Positions 9,691-18,301 of a stretch of DNA of 44,410 nt are shown one piece after another. The stretch lies in contig CABIYE010000024.1 of NCBI GenBank assembly GCA_902362865.1, positions 4,611 through 49,020 on the forward strand, read 5' to 3'. Both the position numbers and the translations under genes were made by a program. Numbering within the stretch: the stretch's first letter is position 1; each line of letters starts with the position of its first letter. The stretch is from Clostridiaceae bacterium. GTDB taxonomy: Bacteria; Bacillota; Clostridia; Lachnospirales; Lachnospiraceae. Under the pieces are notes generated by a model. That model saw only the letters and a program-made list of their open reading frames with translations. It did not search any database and was not told the origin of the DNA.

Positions 9691-9996
9691 CTACATGTTC
9701 AGCTGTTTCAGAATCCCTTTGGCAAACCCCTCATCCAGAATGGCAAGAGCCGCCCGGAACTCCTTTCCCATTGCATGACCCAGGGTATCTTTATCCTTAT
9801 AAAAACAGATCGGTACTTCATAAAAATCACACATGTTCTGAAACTTCTTTTTCGTATTATCGGATGCATCGCCTGCAACAATCACCAGCGCCGCTCTCCC
9901 TGTCTTCACTTCCCGCTCCGTACAGAACTCTCCGCTTGCCGTCTTACCTGCCTTTGTTGCAAGCCCAATCATAGACAACACCTTATCTGGCTTCAA
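9691..9996 (-). CDS. L7Ae/L30e/S12e/Gadd45-family RNA-binding protein, YlxQ-like
   Basis: A small predicted kink-turn RNA-binding protein encoded between ylxR and infB. The likely start is TTG at 9996, placed ten bases after AAGGAG, giving a 101-residue protein beginning [17 protein letters not shown], which matches the family N-terminus. An upstream ATG at 10026 gives an N-terminus (KHWKRRWKH) that is only the out-of-frame image of the ylxR end. With the TTG start it overlaps ylxR by 14 bases, suggesting translational coupling. The VIVAGDAS(D)NTKKKF stretch is the conserved core. The exact RNA target is not established for this family. Confidence 0.88.
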   Translation of the reverse strand: MKPDKVLSMIGLATKAGKTASGEFCTEREVKTGRAALVIVAGDASDNTKKKFQNMCDFYEVPICFYKDKDTLGHAMGKEFRAALAILDEGFAKGILKQLNM

Positions 9997-10261
9997 GTGC
10001 TTCCATCTCCTTTTCCAATGCTTCATATACTTCCTTCGGAATCGGCTGTTTAAAGGAACGCTCCAGTCCTTTGCTTTTAACCGCCTGTTCCAAACAGGTT
10101 CTGGAAGGGCAAATATATGCGCCTCTTCCATTCTTCTTACCGGTTGCATCCAGTAAAAACGCATCTTCTGCCGTTTTGATAATACGAATCATTTCCTTTT
10201 TACTCTTCATTTCCTGACATCCCACACATTTGCGCATGGGGATTTTTTTATTTCCGCTCAA
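9983..10261 (-). CDS. YlxR family protein (RNase P modulator RnpM)
   Basis: A 92-residue basic protein with the YlxR signature: PMRKCVGCQEMKSKKEMIRI at the N-terminus and GRGAYICPSRTCLEQAVK in the middle, with paired cysteines. Work on homologues has linked YlxR to nucleic-acid binding and RNase P regulation. It is encoded directly after nusA (nine-base gap) and overlaps the next gene, the conserved Firmicutes arrangement. Confidence 0.94.
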   Translation of the reverse strand: MSGNKKIPMRKCVGCQEMKSKKEMIRIIKTAEDAFLLDATGKKNGRGAYICPSRTCLEQAVKSKGLERSFKQPIPKEVYEALEKEMEALEAR

Positions 10262-10270
10262 ATAATCACC

Positions 10271-11428
10271 CTACTTTTCAAACTCTTCCTCTTCGTACGT
10301 TTCGTCAAATTCGTCGCCGTAGCCTTCTTCGTATACTTCCTCCTCATAAATGCCCTCGCCAAGTTCCATATAGTTCTCCGGCAGTTCTCCTGATTCAATG
10401 GCCTGTGTCTCACTCTTAATATCAATCTTATATCCTGTCAGCCTTGCCGCCAGCCTTGCGTTCTGTCCTTCCTTGCCAATCGCAAGTGACAGTTGATAAT
10501 CCGGGACAATGACACTCGCCGTTTTTTCATCCGGATCAGCCATTACAGAAATAACCTTCGCAGGACTCAGCGCATTTTCAATCAAAAGAGCCGGATTATC
10601 ACTCCAGTTAATAATATCAATCTTCTCTCCGCGAAGCTCACTTACAATAGCATTGACTCTTGCACCATTCATGCCGACACATGCCCCAACCGGATCCACA
10701 TCCGGGTCATTGGACCATACTGCAATCTTCGTTCTGCTTCCCGCTTCCCTTGCAATGCTCTTAATTTCAACGATTCCATCCTTCACCTCTGTTACTTCTG
10801 CCTCAAAGAGACGTTTTACCAGTTCCGGATGGGTACGGGATACCAGAATCTTTGGCCCCTTAGTTGTGTTCTTTACCTCTACCACGTACAGCTTAATACG
10901 CTCCGTCGGCTTAAATACCTCACCCTTCACCTGCTCATTTTCTGTCAGGATAGCATCTGCCTTTCCAAGATTAATGCTGATATTTTTCCCCAGATAACGC
11001 TGTACAACACCTGTAACAATATCTTTCTCTTTTTCAAAATACTGATCGAATACTACTTTGCGCTCTTCCTCACGAATCTTCTGCAGGATCAGGTTCTTCG
11101 CATTCTGTGTTGCAATACGTCCAAAGGATTTGGATTCTACCGGTATCTGGACAATATCGCCGATTTCAAATTTACTGTCAATCTTATGCGCATCTTCAAG
11201 ACTAATTTCTTCTACTTTATCTTCTACTTCTTCAACTACCGTTTTTTCCTGAATCAACTGATAATCACAGGTCTCACGGTTCATAATGACTCTAATATTA
11301 TCTGCTTTTCCAAAATGATTCTTACATGCGTTAATCAACGAATTTTCAATTGCATCAAGAAGAGTCTCTTTACTGATGTCCTTCTCCTTCTCCAAAATAT
11401 TCAAGGCTTCTAATAACTCTGTGTTCAT
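10271..11428 (-). CDS. nusA: Transcription termination/antitermination factor NusA
   Basis: Binds RNA polymerase and nascent RNA and stimulates pausing and hairpin-dependent termination. The 385-residue protein has the N-terminal polymerase-binding domain, an S1 domain from about residue 130 (KDIVTGVVQRYLGKNISINL), and two KH domains, the second with LSLAIGKEGQNARLAARLTG. An acidic Glu/Tyr-rich tail replaces the acidic repeats found in enterobacteria. It lies 20 bases after rimP. Confidence 0.97.
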   Translation of the reverse strand: MNTELLEALNILEKEKDISKETLLDAIENSLINACKNHFGKADNIRVIMNRETCDYQLIQEKTVVEEVEDKVEEISLEDAHKIDSKFEIGDIVQIPVESKSFGRIATQNAKNLILQKIREEERKVVFDQYFEKEKDIVTGVVQRYLGKNISINLGKADAILTENEQVKGEVFKPTERIKLYVVEVKNTTKGPKILVSRTHPELVKRLFEAEVTEVKDGIVEIKSIAREAGSRTKIAVWSNDPDVDPVGACVGMNGARVNAIVSELRGEKIDIINWSDNPALLIENALSPAKVISVMADPDEKTASVIVPDYQLSLAIGKEGQNARLAARLTGYKIDIKSETQAIESGELPENYMELGEGIYEEEVYEEGYGDEFDETYEEEEFEK

Positions 11429-11448
11429 TTGTCCTTCCTCCTGTTATT

Positions 11449-11916
11449 TTAAAAATCGAACGCCAAGCGTATCAGCGCAATCTCGCTTTTTTCAAATGTC
11501 CTTTCTTGCGTATCTTCCATTTCAATAGTCACGGTTTCCTTATCATAGCTTTTAAGGATTCCGGTAAATTCTTTCTGCCTGTCAATCATCCGATAGGTTC
11601 GTATCTCTACCTCTTCGCCAAGGCTTCTTTCAAAATCTTTTTCCTTTTTCAGCGGCCGCCCAAGTCCTGGTGAACTGACTTCCAGAATATAGGCTTCATC
11701 AATATAATCCTTCTCATCCAGAATATCGGAGAGTTCCCGGCTGACAACCTCGCAATCATCTACATTAATCCCTCCCGGCTTATCAATATAAGCGCGCAGA
11801 TACCAGTTGCCGCCTTCCTTTACGTATTCCACATCCCACAGTTCAAAACCATTTTTTTCAACAATGGGAAGCAGGATTTCTTCTGTCTTCTGTTCATAGA
11901 TTTCTTTCTTTGACAA
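11449..11916 (-). CDS. rimP: Ribosome maturation factor RimP
   Basis: 30S assembly factor and first gene of the nusA-infB operon. The 155-residue product has the family blocks DVEYVKEGGNWYLRAYIDKPGGI and VSSPGLGRPLKKEKDFER. The start is TTG at 11916, about ten bases after GGAGG; no better in-frame ATG exists. Transcription appears to begin near 12.06 kb, leaving a leader of about 140 nt with two hairpins. Confidence 0.95.
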   Translation of the reverse strand: MSKKEIYEQKTEEILLPIVEKNGFELWDVEYVKEGGNWYLRAYIDKPGGINVDDCEVVSRELSDILDEKDYIDEAYILEVSSPGLGRPLKKEKDFERSLGEEVEIRTYRMIDRQKEFTGILKSYDKETVTIEMEDTQERTFEKSEIALIRLAFDF

Positions 11917-11965
11917 TGCGTAAATACCTCCTTATCAAAATGCAGTTCTTCTATCCACACCAACT

Positions 11966-12035
11966 TAGAAAAGGTCCACCGGACCTTTTCACGCATGCTT
12001 GGCAACAAAGAAGAGTGAACTTTCGTCCACTCTTC
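11966..12035 (-). promoter_or_regulatory. Two hairpins in the leader of the rimP-nusA-infB operon, possible attenuator
   Basis: The first hairpin to be transcribed has a 12-base stem AGAAGAGTGGAC/GTTCACTCTTCT with a GAAA loop. The second is AAAAGGTCC/GGACCTTTT with a three-base loop, ending CTTTTCT. The second resembles a weak intrinsic terminator inside the leader. Because NusA stimulates termination at such hairpins, feedback on the operon is conceivable; the alternative is that they end transcripts of the upstream DUF305 gene. Confidence 0.55.
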
Positions 12036-12063
12036 TGCCGATTTCCTTATGCAACTATTACGT

Positions 12064-12092
12064 AGTATACCACCAGTTTCTGTAAAATGCAA
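12064..12092 (-). promoter_or_regulatory. Promoter of the rimP-nusA-infB operon
   Basis: On the minus strand TTGCAT (12092-12087), 17 bases, TATACT (12069-12064), in an A/T-rich setting. It is well placed to drive rimP and everything down to ribF and the Na/Pi transporter. Confidence 0.75.
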
Positions 12093-12128
12093 GCAAATTA
12101 CTTAAATTTACCTAAATTACTTTTATCT

Positions 12129-12698
12129 TTAACATCCCATACACCGCAATAACCTCTGCATCTGCATGATTCCCCGTTTCTGCGAAGTAATAATCGCCGT
12201 CAGTATCGGAACAAGCTCCCGACAGATGCAGTACTTAAGCGTCAGTTCTGACATCCGTACCGCTCCTAAGTGATGCGGGATCATCTGTCTCATAAAATCC
12301 ACATTGACGTCATTTACCACACATGCGCTTCCCATTGCATCAAACATGGTTCTCATAATCTCTTCCATCCTGCACTGATACCCGGACAACTCTTTTCCTG
12401 TGTTCTGCAGAGCACTGCAGCCGCATACAATCCTCTCCATATCTTCTATACTCTTCGTCTGCTCAGAAATAATCTGTAAAGCAATATCCTGCAGCGGTAT
12501 ATTCGTCGTATAGTTTAATATATTGTGCGACATCTCAATCGCTGCCCGGTGATGCGGAATCATCTGCACAATAAAATTGTGGGAAATACTGTCCATAAGC
12601 TCCGCCTCCGTCATCCCCTGAATCATAAGATCCAGAATCTCCTGAAAAGCATATAAATACTCTTTTGTAACATTACTTAGCCTGCAGCAGTTGTTCAT
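12129..12698 (-). CDS. DUF305-type protein with two MIPHH repeats
   Basis: Taken from ATG 12698 (GGAG about eight bases upstream), giving 189 residues; an upstream in-frame start adds 16 unconserved residues. Two internal repeats each contain the DUF305 hallmark: QMIPHHRAAIEMSHNIL and QMIPHHLGAVRMSELTLKY. DUF305 domains are four-helix, ferritin-like proteins whose His and Met residues suggest metal binding. There is no signal peptide and an NNCC start, so it may be cytosolic. A TATAAT at 12726-12731 may belong to its promoter. The function is unknown; neighbours give no clear hint. Confidence 0.75.
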   Translation of the reverse strand: MNNCCRLSNVTKEYLYAFQEILDLMIQGMTEAELMDSISHNFIVQMIPHHRAAIEMSHNILNYTTNIPLQDIALQIISEQTKSIEDMERIVCGCSALQNTGKELSGYQCRMEEIMRTMFDAMGSACVVNDVNVDFMRQMIPHHLGAVRMSELTLKYCICRELVPILTAIITSQKRGIMQMQRLLRCMGC

Positions 12699-12777
12699 TC
12701 TAAAAACTCCAAATGGATTTTCTACATTATATGCACGAACACCCAAACAGGACTCCGGTGGTTTTTCTCTCTTTATC

Positions 12778-13956
12778 TTATTCTCCGAAAGCTTCTACAA
12801 AACGGTTCATAATCGTTGCAGTCACTGCTCTGTTTGCTGTACCCTGTGGATTCAGATTTCCATTGTCACCTGTAATCAGCCCCTTCGCAACTGCCCAGCT
12901 CATCGCCGTTTCCGCAAATTCAGTAACATTGCCGGCATCCGGGAATGCAGTCAGATCCGTTCCCTTTTCTGTATCATACCCTTTATACTTCGCATATCTG
13001 TACATCATCGTTGCAAGCTGTTCTCGTGTCATATAATCGTCCGGTCCGAAATTGCCATTCGCATATCCGCCAACGACGCCTGTTCCCTTTGCCCATATAA
13101 TTGCGTCAGAATAGTAGAGTCCATCCGCCACATCCGGGAACGTGGATTTCTCCGTAACGTCAGGAGTACCTTCGTAGCGATGCAGGATAATTGCGAACTG
13201 GCCTCTCGTCAGATTATCAGCAGGTCCGAAATCACCATTTTCATATCCCTTCATCAGTCCATTCGCATATGCCCAATTTACATACCGGTAGTACCAGTCA
13301 CCCTGATTCACGTCGTTATACTCAGCCAGCGCCGCAAACGCAATGTCATTCTCTTTCGCATAAGCCTGCGCTGCGCTTCCCTCATAACCCAGAATGGTAA
13401 AGTCCGGCATCTTTTCCCCCTCGTAAGTCCATGTATCATCCTCTTCATTCCAAATGCTTTCTATATTGAGATAACCAAGAGCGTTCGCACCGATCTCCTC
13501 AACAGTCTTTGGAACAAGAATGGAAGACATGGAGCTGCATCTTAAAAATGCAGAAGAACCAATTTCCTTCAACCCGGACGGAAGTGTCACTTCTTTCAGA
13601 TTTTCGCATCCGGAAAATGCATGATAAGAAATGGCCGTAACTGTATCAGGAATCACAACCTTCTCAATTGTCTCATTTCCAGAAAATGCGCCCCATATAA
13701 TCCAGCTTACGGTATGGCCATCCAGTGTTGACGGAATCACCAACTCTTTCTCGTTTCCCTCATAACCGGAAATTCCAATCGTACCGTCTTCCCTTTCCCA
13801 ATAATAGTAGCCATCTGCGCTTTCTAATATCTCGACTTCATCAACAGAATCCTCCTCTTTCGCAAATACAGCGGTTCCCGGTACCAAAACCATTGATGCG
13901 CACATCAGCAGAGCAAGTATGTATGCCATTGCCCTCTTCTCAAACTTTGTCAACAT
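12778..13956 (-). CDS. Cell-surface protein: leucine-rich (BspA-type) repeats plus three SLH domains
   Basis: Start ATG 13956 follows AAAGGAGGAGGAAAC; earlier in-frame codons are not conserved-looking. Residues 1-30 are a signal peptide (AYILALLMCASMVLVPGTA). Residues about 45-170 hold BspA-type repeats such as IEKVVIPDTVTAISYHAFSG and LKEIGSSAFLRCSSM. Residues about 205-390 are three SLH domains (GDWYYRYVNWAYANGLMKGY, YYSDAIIWAKGTGVVGGY, FAETAMSWAVAKGLITG), which bind pyruvylated wall polymers. The predicted role is a wall-anchored adhesion or scaffold protein. The 108-base gap to the upstream gene leaves room for its own promoter. Confidence 0.88.
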   Translation of the reverse strand: MLTKFEKRAMAYILALLMCASMVLVPGTAVFAKEEDSVDEVEILESADGYYYWEREDGTIGISGYEGNEKELVIPSTLDGHTVSWIIWGAFSGNETIEKVVIPDTVTAISYHAFSGCENLKEVTLPSGLKEIGSSAFLRCSSMSSILVPKTVEEIGANALGYLNIESIWNEEDDTWTYEGEKMPDFTILGYEGSAAQAYAKENDIAFAALAEYNDVNQGDWYYRYVNWAYANGLMKGYENGDFGPADNLTRGQFAIILHRYEGTPDVTEKSTFPDVADGLYYSDAIIWAKGTGVVGGYANGNFGPDDYMTREQLATMMYRYAKYKGYDTEKGTDLTAFPDAGNVTEFAETAMSWAVAKGLITGDNGNLNPQGTANRAVTATIMNRFVEAFGE

Positions 13957-14064
13957 GTTTCCTCCTCCTTTTCTTTCCTTTTTTATAATGAACCGACAGT
14001 GCATTCTCCATATTTCCATGCTGTCTTTGCACCATCGGTTACATTCCCAATTCTTCCGGAGCAC

Positions 14065-15765
14065 TTACATCGCCCGCATTTCTTCAAGCAGCTCCTGCTC
14101 CTCCTGTGAGATTTCTGTTTCCGGCTGATCCTTGATCTTCCACCCAAGCGTACTTGTGCGCTCTTTTACTTCCTCTAACATCTCCGGAATCTCTTCCGCA
14201 CGTTCCAGGCAATATGCCGCGCTCTTTGTATCACCCGTTTTCAGGAATTCCTGCTCACACCAGGCAAGCGTCTCCATATAATCCGTGTATTCTTCCCTGT
14301 GATAAGGTCCAAGCCGGATGGCAGTAAGCTTATTATCAATAAAAGCGTCCACATCTCCGTCGGCAAATGCAGCCCTTGCCTTTGCTGAATAGGCAACCGG
14401 AACATGTTCATTCGCTTCCAGAATAGAATCTGCTGTTTTTCCCATATTTTCTGAATCTTCAGCCTGCAGAAGGAGCCCGATTTTCGCCATGGTATTTCCC
14501 TCATAAAACTGAATGGAACTTTCCAACCGATTCTGCATATATAGATAATCTGATCCTCCCACGGCAATTGCTCCTGCCGAAACTGCCAGCAGCCCAATTC
14601 CCACCGCCACGGTTGACGCCATAGATAATTTTATTTCTTTCTTATCCTTCAAGGATAAGAATAACATCAAAACACCGTACATGACAAGAAACTGAAAATC
14701 ATAGTCAAACAAGCTGTGCAGTAAAACCACCAGTAAAACCAATTTATCACGAAGTTTTTCTGTTCCCTGCTTTCTTCTGTCAAACAAAGATTTCAGAATG
14801 GCGCCATAAAAGCAGATTGCCGGGAAAATTCCCACATCCAGAATCAACTGCAGAAATTCATTATGAACGCTTACAACAGAATAAACACCCGTCTGCATTT
14901 CCTGCTGAACAAAATAATACCCGTAATATCCCATGCCAAAAGGATACTTTGCAATCATCACCACAGCATCCCTGGCATACAAAAGCCTGCCCCAGAAGGT
15001 ACTTGCCTGATCGGAAAGGGTTGTCAGACGCTCCATCAGACCAGATCCGCCGACGGCAAAAATCACAGCCAGAACTGCCGTAAATATACCTACACACAGA
15101 AAGAGATATTTTCTGTTTTCTTTCTTCCACGCCAGTAATAACAAAATACAAAGAAGCATCAGTGCAAACACGGTACGGCTCCCGCTCAGGTAGATTCCAA
15201 ACAAGGCAATCAGGCAATGTACCGCCTGCCGCCAGTCTTTCTTAAGATTCTCCAGGCGAAGGACCGCAACAATAAAACAAATCAGCATAAACAGCGCATA
15301 GGTATTGGGATACTGAAAAAAACCTCCGAGCCTTCCCGCCGTAGATACCAGTGTCTTACACGCCGGAATCTGCATCATAAGAAAGGATAGAACCGTCATA
15401 ACACTGCCCGCCAGAGGAAGCCATCCGATCAATTCCTGCCGTTCTGCCTCCGTAATCTGACACATCAGTAAAAAAAGCAGGATAACCGGCAAAAATTTCA
15501 TGCCGCCCATCAGAGACATCCCGGAATCCACCGCCCACAGGCTTACCAGAAAATAGGACACAGATATAAGCGAAAATGCAAGCAAATTGATATCGCAGGA
15601 AATGAGAAGTCTCTTTGCACACCAAAGCTGATACACCAAAGCTCCCAGCAGAAGAACTGACAACACAGCAGATACATAACAAAAATATCCGCCTCCAATG
15701 CATCCGCACCCTATCATAACAATTAATAAAAAATATTTGAAATCCGGTATTTTTTTCGTTCGCAC
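14065..15765 (-). CDS. O-antigen ligase / Wzy-like polytopic membrane protein
   Basis: A protein of about 566 residues with roughly ten or more hydrophobic segments up to residue 400, then a soluble helical tail with TPR-like content (EANEHVPVAYSAKARAAFADG). The central segment GIYLSGSRTVFALMLLC followed by a long extracytoplasmic loop with VHNEFLQLILDVGIF is the O-antigen ligase (Wzy_C) pattern. I prefer the GTG at 15765, five bases after AGGAGG; ATG 15798 gives 577 residues but lacks a Shine-Dalgarno match. In Gram-positives such proteins probably polymerise or ligate wall or capsular glycans. No other polysaccharide genes are adjacent. Confidence 0.78.
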   Translation of the reverse strand: MRTKKIPDFKYFLLIVMIGCGCIGGGYFCYVSAVLSVLLLGALVYQLWCAKRLLISCDINLLAFSLISVSYFLVSLWAVDSGMSLMGGMKFLPVILLFLLMCQITEAERQELIGWLPLAGSVMTVLSFLMMQIPACKTLVSTAGRLGGFFQYPNTYALFMLICFIVAVLRLENLKKDWRQAVHCLIALFGIYLSGSRTVFALMLLCILLLLAWKKENRKYLFLCVGIFTAVLAVIFAVGGSGLMERLTTLSDQASTFWGRLLYARDAVVMIAKYPFGMGYYGYYFVQQEMQTGVYSVVSVHNEFLQLILDVGIFPAICFYGAILKSLFDRRKQGTEKLRDKLVLLVVLLHSLFDYDFQFLVMYGVLMLFLSLKDKKEIKLSMASTVAVGIGLLAVSAGAIAVGGSDYLYMQNRLESSIQFYEGNTMAKIGLLLQAEDSENMGKTADSILEANEHVPVAYSAKARAAFADGDVDAFIDNKLTAIRLGPYHREEYTDYMETLAWCEQEFLKTGDTKSAAYCLERAEEIPEMLEEVKERTSTLGWKIKDQPETEISQEEQELLEEMRAM

Positions 15766-15806
15766 GCTGTCCTCCTGCATCTCTGAGCATTTTAACATCT
15801 CATTTT

Positions 15807-16724
15807 CTATTTCTTTGCCTTCCGGTATCCGGCATCGATTGCCTCCTGTTCCGTCTGGAAAATAACCAGATTTTCAGAATCTTCCATCTTCTCATAAAAA
15901 GCCTGTCCCGGACAGTGATAAATCTTTGATTCCTTATTTCCACGTATCTCTCCATCCGAAACTGCCTGGGCTTCCGAAGCCGACACATCTCCTGCCAGAC
16001 TACTTTCTCCGGTCTCATAATCAATTACAATTCCCGGCTGTACATTATATACAAACACATTAAAACTGATCGCTTCCCCCTGATCTTCCACCGACTGTGC
16101 TTCCATCTGCACGCCGCTCGCCACCAGATTATCGCCATCATAGACAGGCTTCACCAGATAAAGCACATGGTTAGCCGTTTCCTTAATATAATCCGCCACC
16201 ATTTCCTCAAAAGGCAGCATCCCTTCTACATTCATGTAACGGGTCCCGGTAATGAGGTTCTTTTCATTAGCATTCTCTGCCGTAAGCTGATAGCCAATCA
16301 AATGACAGCGGTTATACAGATACTTTCCATCCACAACATCGTATTTGACCGTATGCCATCCGCTGGGCTTCACCTGACCGATACTGCCTCTTTCTTCTGT
16401 CGGCATCAAATCCTGCCCGATATTGGCAATTGCCCCTGTACATCTTCCCAGCTCGTCCATCTCCCCATATTCCTCATAGGATTCTTCAGAGATTTCCTCC
16501 TCCGTGAAATCCGGTTCATTTCCATTAATTACCGCATAAGGTTCCCCACTGTATTCCGGCACTTCGGACAGCTCGACGGTTTCTGTCTCTTCAGGCAGTA
16601 CGGTTACATCCGCCGCAGCGTTCTTTACATTCTCCGAAGCTTCTATACTGCCGCAGGCTGTCAGAAAAATACTCAACACAGCCAGTAAAACAGGCAGCCG
16701 TTTTTTCCATAATTTCTTAATCAT
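15807..16724 (-). CDS. Lipoprotein DNA/RNA non-specific endonuclease
   Basis: A predicted surface nuclease of 305 residues. The N-terminus KKRLPVLLAVLSIFLTAC is a lipoprotein signal with a lipobox cysteine at residue 24. An acidic linker follows. The nuclease core has YNRCHLIGYQL (His141 in the position of the catalytic His of the DRGH-type family) and NLITGTRYMN. The C-terminus SKIYHCPGQAFYEKM with EQEAIDAGYRKAKK resembles a small Ada-like domain common on secreted nucleases. ATG 16724 overlaps the preceding stop by eight bases; an ATG at 16760 is an alternative. Confidence 0.87.
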   Translation of the reverse strand: MIKKLWKKRLPVLLAVLSIFLTACGSIEASENVKNAAADVTVLPEETETVELSEVPEYSGEPYAVINGNEPDFTEEEISEESYEEYGEMDELGRCTGAIANIGQDLMPTEERGSIGQVKPSGWHTVKYDVVDGKYLYNRCHLIGYQLTAENANEKNLITGTRYMNVEGMLPFEEMVADYIKETANHVLYLVKPVYDGDNLVASGVQMEAQSVEDQGEAISFNVFVYNVQPGIVIDYETGESSLAGDVSASEAQAVSDGEIRGNKESKIYHCPGQAFYEKMEDSENLVIFQTEQEAIDAGYRKAKK

Positions 16725-17133
16725 GTCTTTTTCGATATATCTCCTCTGTAATCTTATCATGGGAAAATCCTTTTAAATCCTCTGAACTTATCTTTTCCCA
16801 ATCGTGAAGTGAAAGATCTAAATGAAAATCCGCCGGATATCGCTTATTCCACCAAAAAACAATCAATCGTTCTATCTTATCCTCATATGCCTGCAGCCGT
16901 TCCGACTCAACAAAACAATACTCGCCATCCGACGCTTTTTGAAGAAACTTTTCATCCGTGAAGATGTTTTCTGCTTTTACATCTGTAAACAGCTTTCGGG
17001 AATAGCTGTTCATCCACAGTTTCCTGCCTGCACAAATCTGCAGAATCCTTTCTGTCAGCCTCCTGTCCCGGCTCTGACGCCTTTGGTTAAACATCATACC
17101 GCAATTTTCATCCAGACAAAGAATTACTTTCAA
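16717..17133 (-). CDS. Conserved hypothetical protein, 138 aa
   Basis: I do not recognise a characterised function. The start is TTG at 17133, eight bases after AAGGAG. The N-terminus KVILCLDENCGMMFNQRRQS and the mid-section KLWMNSYSRKLF look conserved rather than random. The protein is soluble, mixed alpha/beta in character, with no signal peptide. It lies 12 bases after telA and overlaps the nuclease gene, so the four genes from xpaC to the nuclease may be co-transcribed. Similar proteins have been labelled ribonuclease Z in some genomes, but no metallo-beta-lactamase motif is present here. Confidence 0.7.
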   Translation of the reverse strand: MKVILCLDENCGMMFNQRRQSRDRRLTERILQICAGRKLWMNSYSRKLFTDVKAENIFTDEKFLQKASDGEYCFVESERLQAYEDKIERLIVFWWNKRYPADFHLDLSLHDWEKISSEDLKGFSHDKITEEIYRKRHD

Positions 17134-17145
17134 TAAAATCTCTCC

Positions 17146-18285
17146 TTAATTTCCCCTCTGAATCTGTAAAAGTTTATTCTTCAGTTCCTGTTCCATGCGA
17201 AGCATCTCCTGCTCCGCTTCGGCACGTTTCTGCCGTCCTTCCTGCTGAATCTGCATCACCTCATCCAGCGTTGCGATTAAAGTCTCATTGGTATGTTTTA
17301 ATGTTTCTATCTCGACAATTCCCCGCTCGGACTCCTTCGCCGTATGCACCGTCGCCATCTTTAACTTATCGGCATTCTTCCTTAGAAGCTCATTCGTCAT
17401 GTCTGTTACTTCTCTCTGGGCGGCAGCCGCCTGTGCAGAGTGTTCTACTCCCAGCGCCAGTACCATCTGGCTCTTCCAGAGAGGAATCGTATTAACAATG
17501 GTAGACTGAATTTTCTCCACCATTAAGGTATTACTGCTCTGAACCAGACGTATCTGCGGAGCAGTCTGGATCGCAATCGTCCTCGTCAGCTCCAGATCGT
17601 GAATTTTCTTCTCAAAACGGCCGCACATGGCATCCAGATCCTTCGCTGCCTGTGCATCCTCCGGCAGTCCGGTCTTTTCCGCTTTTTCGAGAAGCGCCGG
17701 AATCTGCGTCCTCCGTACTTCCTCAAGCTTCTTCTTTCCCGCCATAATATACATCGTCAGTTCTTTAAAATAAGTCAGGTTCAGATCATACATTTTATCC
17801 AATATTGCAATATCTTTCAAAAGCTGTATCTGATGAGATTCCAGTACCTTACAAATCTGATTGACATTTGTCTCCGCCTTCGCATATTTAGCCTCCATTG
17901 ACTGGATTTTATTCGAACCTTTCTTGAAAATTCCAAAAAATCCCTTTTCTTCTTCCTCATCAAAGCTCTTCAATTCCTTTACCACACCGGAAAGCAGTTC
18001 TCCAACTTCTCCCAAATCCTTGGTCTTTACATTATCCAGCGCACTCTCGGAAAAGTCTGCCATCTTCTTCTGCGTACCTGCTCCATACTGTAAGATAGCC
18101 GTAGAATCCGTAATGTCAATCTTCTCTGCAAATGCCTCTACCGTCCGCTTTTCTTCTTCCGACAAAATACTGTCATCCAGTGTCTCTGCCTTTTTCTCTG
18201 CCTCCAACGGCGGCTGTGGTTTCTCTTTAAAAGGTTCTAATGTAAGCTCCGGCACTGCTCCCATTGTTTCAAACTCGTTATTCAT
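17146..18285 (-). CDS. Toxic anion resistance protein, TelA family
   Basis: A 379-residue, largely helical, coiled-coil protein of the TelA/KlaA family. Landmarks include IDITDSTAILQYGAGTQKKM, LGEVGELLSGVVKELKSF and the region around IPLWKSQMVLALG. Family members are associated with tellurite and envelope-stress resistance, but the molecular mechanism is not established. It directly follows an XpaC-like gene by 16 bases, a pairing seen across Firmicutes. Confidence 0.93.
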   Translation of the reverse strand: MNNEFETMGAVPELTLEPFKEKPQPPLEAEKKAETLDDSILSEEEKRTVEAFAEKIDITDSTAILQYGAGTQKKMADFSESALDNVKTKDLGEVGELLSGVVKELKSFDEEEEKGFFGIFKKGSNKIQSMEAKYAKAETNVNQICKVLESHQIQLLKDIAILDKMYDLNLTYFKELTMYIMAGKKKLEEVRRTQIPALLEKAEKTGLPEDAQAAKDLDAMCGRFEKKIHDLELTRTIAIQTAPQIRLVQSSNTLMVEKIQSTIVNTIPLWKSQMVLALGVEHSAQAAAAQREVTDMTNELLRKNADKLKMATVHTAKESERGIVEIETLKHTNETLIATLDEVMQIQQEGRQKRAEAEQEMLRMEQELKNKLLQIQRGN

Positions 18286-18301
18286 CCTCTTCCTCCATCC
18301 T

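Noticed and set aside
12735..12770. Hairpin-like AACACC...GGTGGTT followed by T run on the plus strand
   Set aside because: No plus-strand gene ends here and the stem is short, so a terminator call is not supported.
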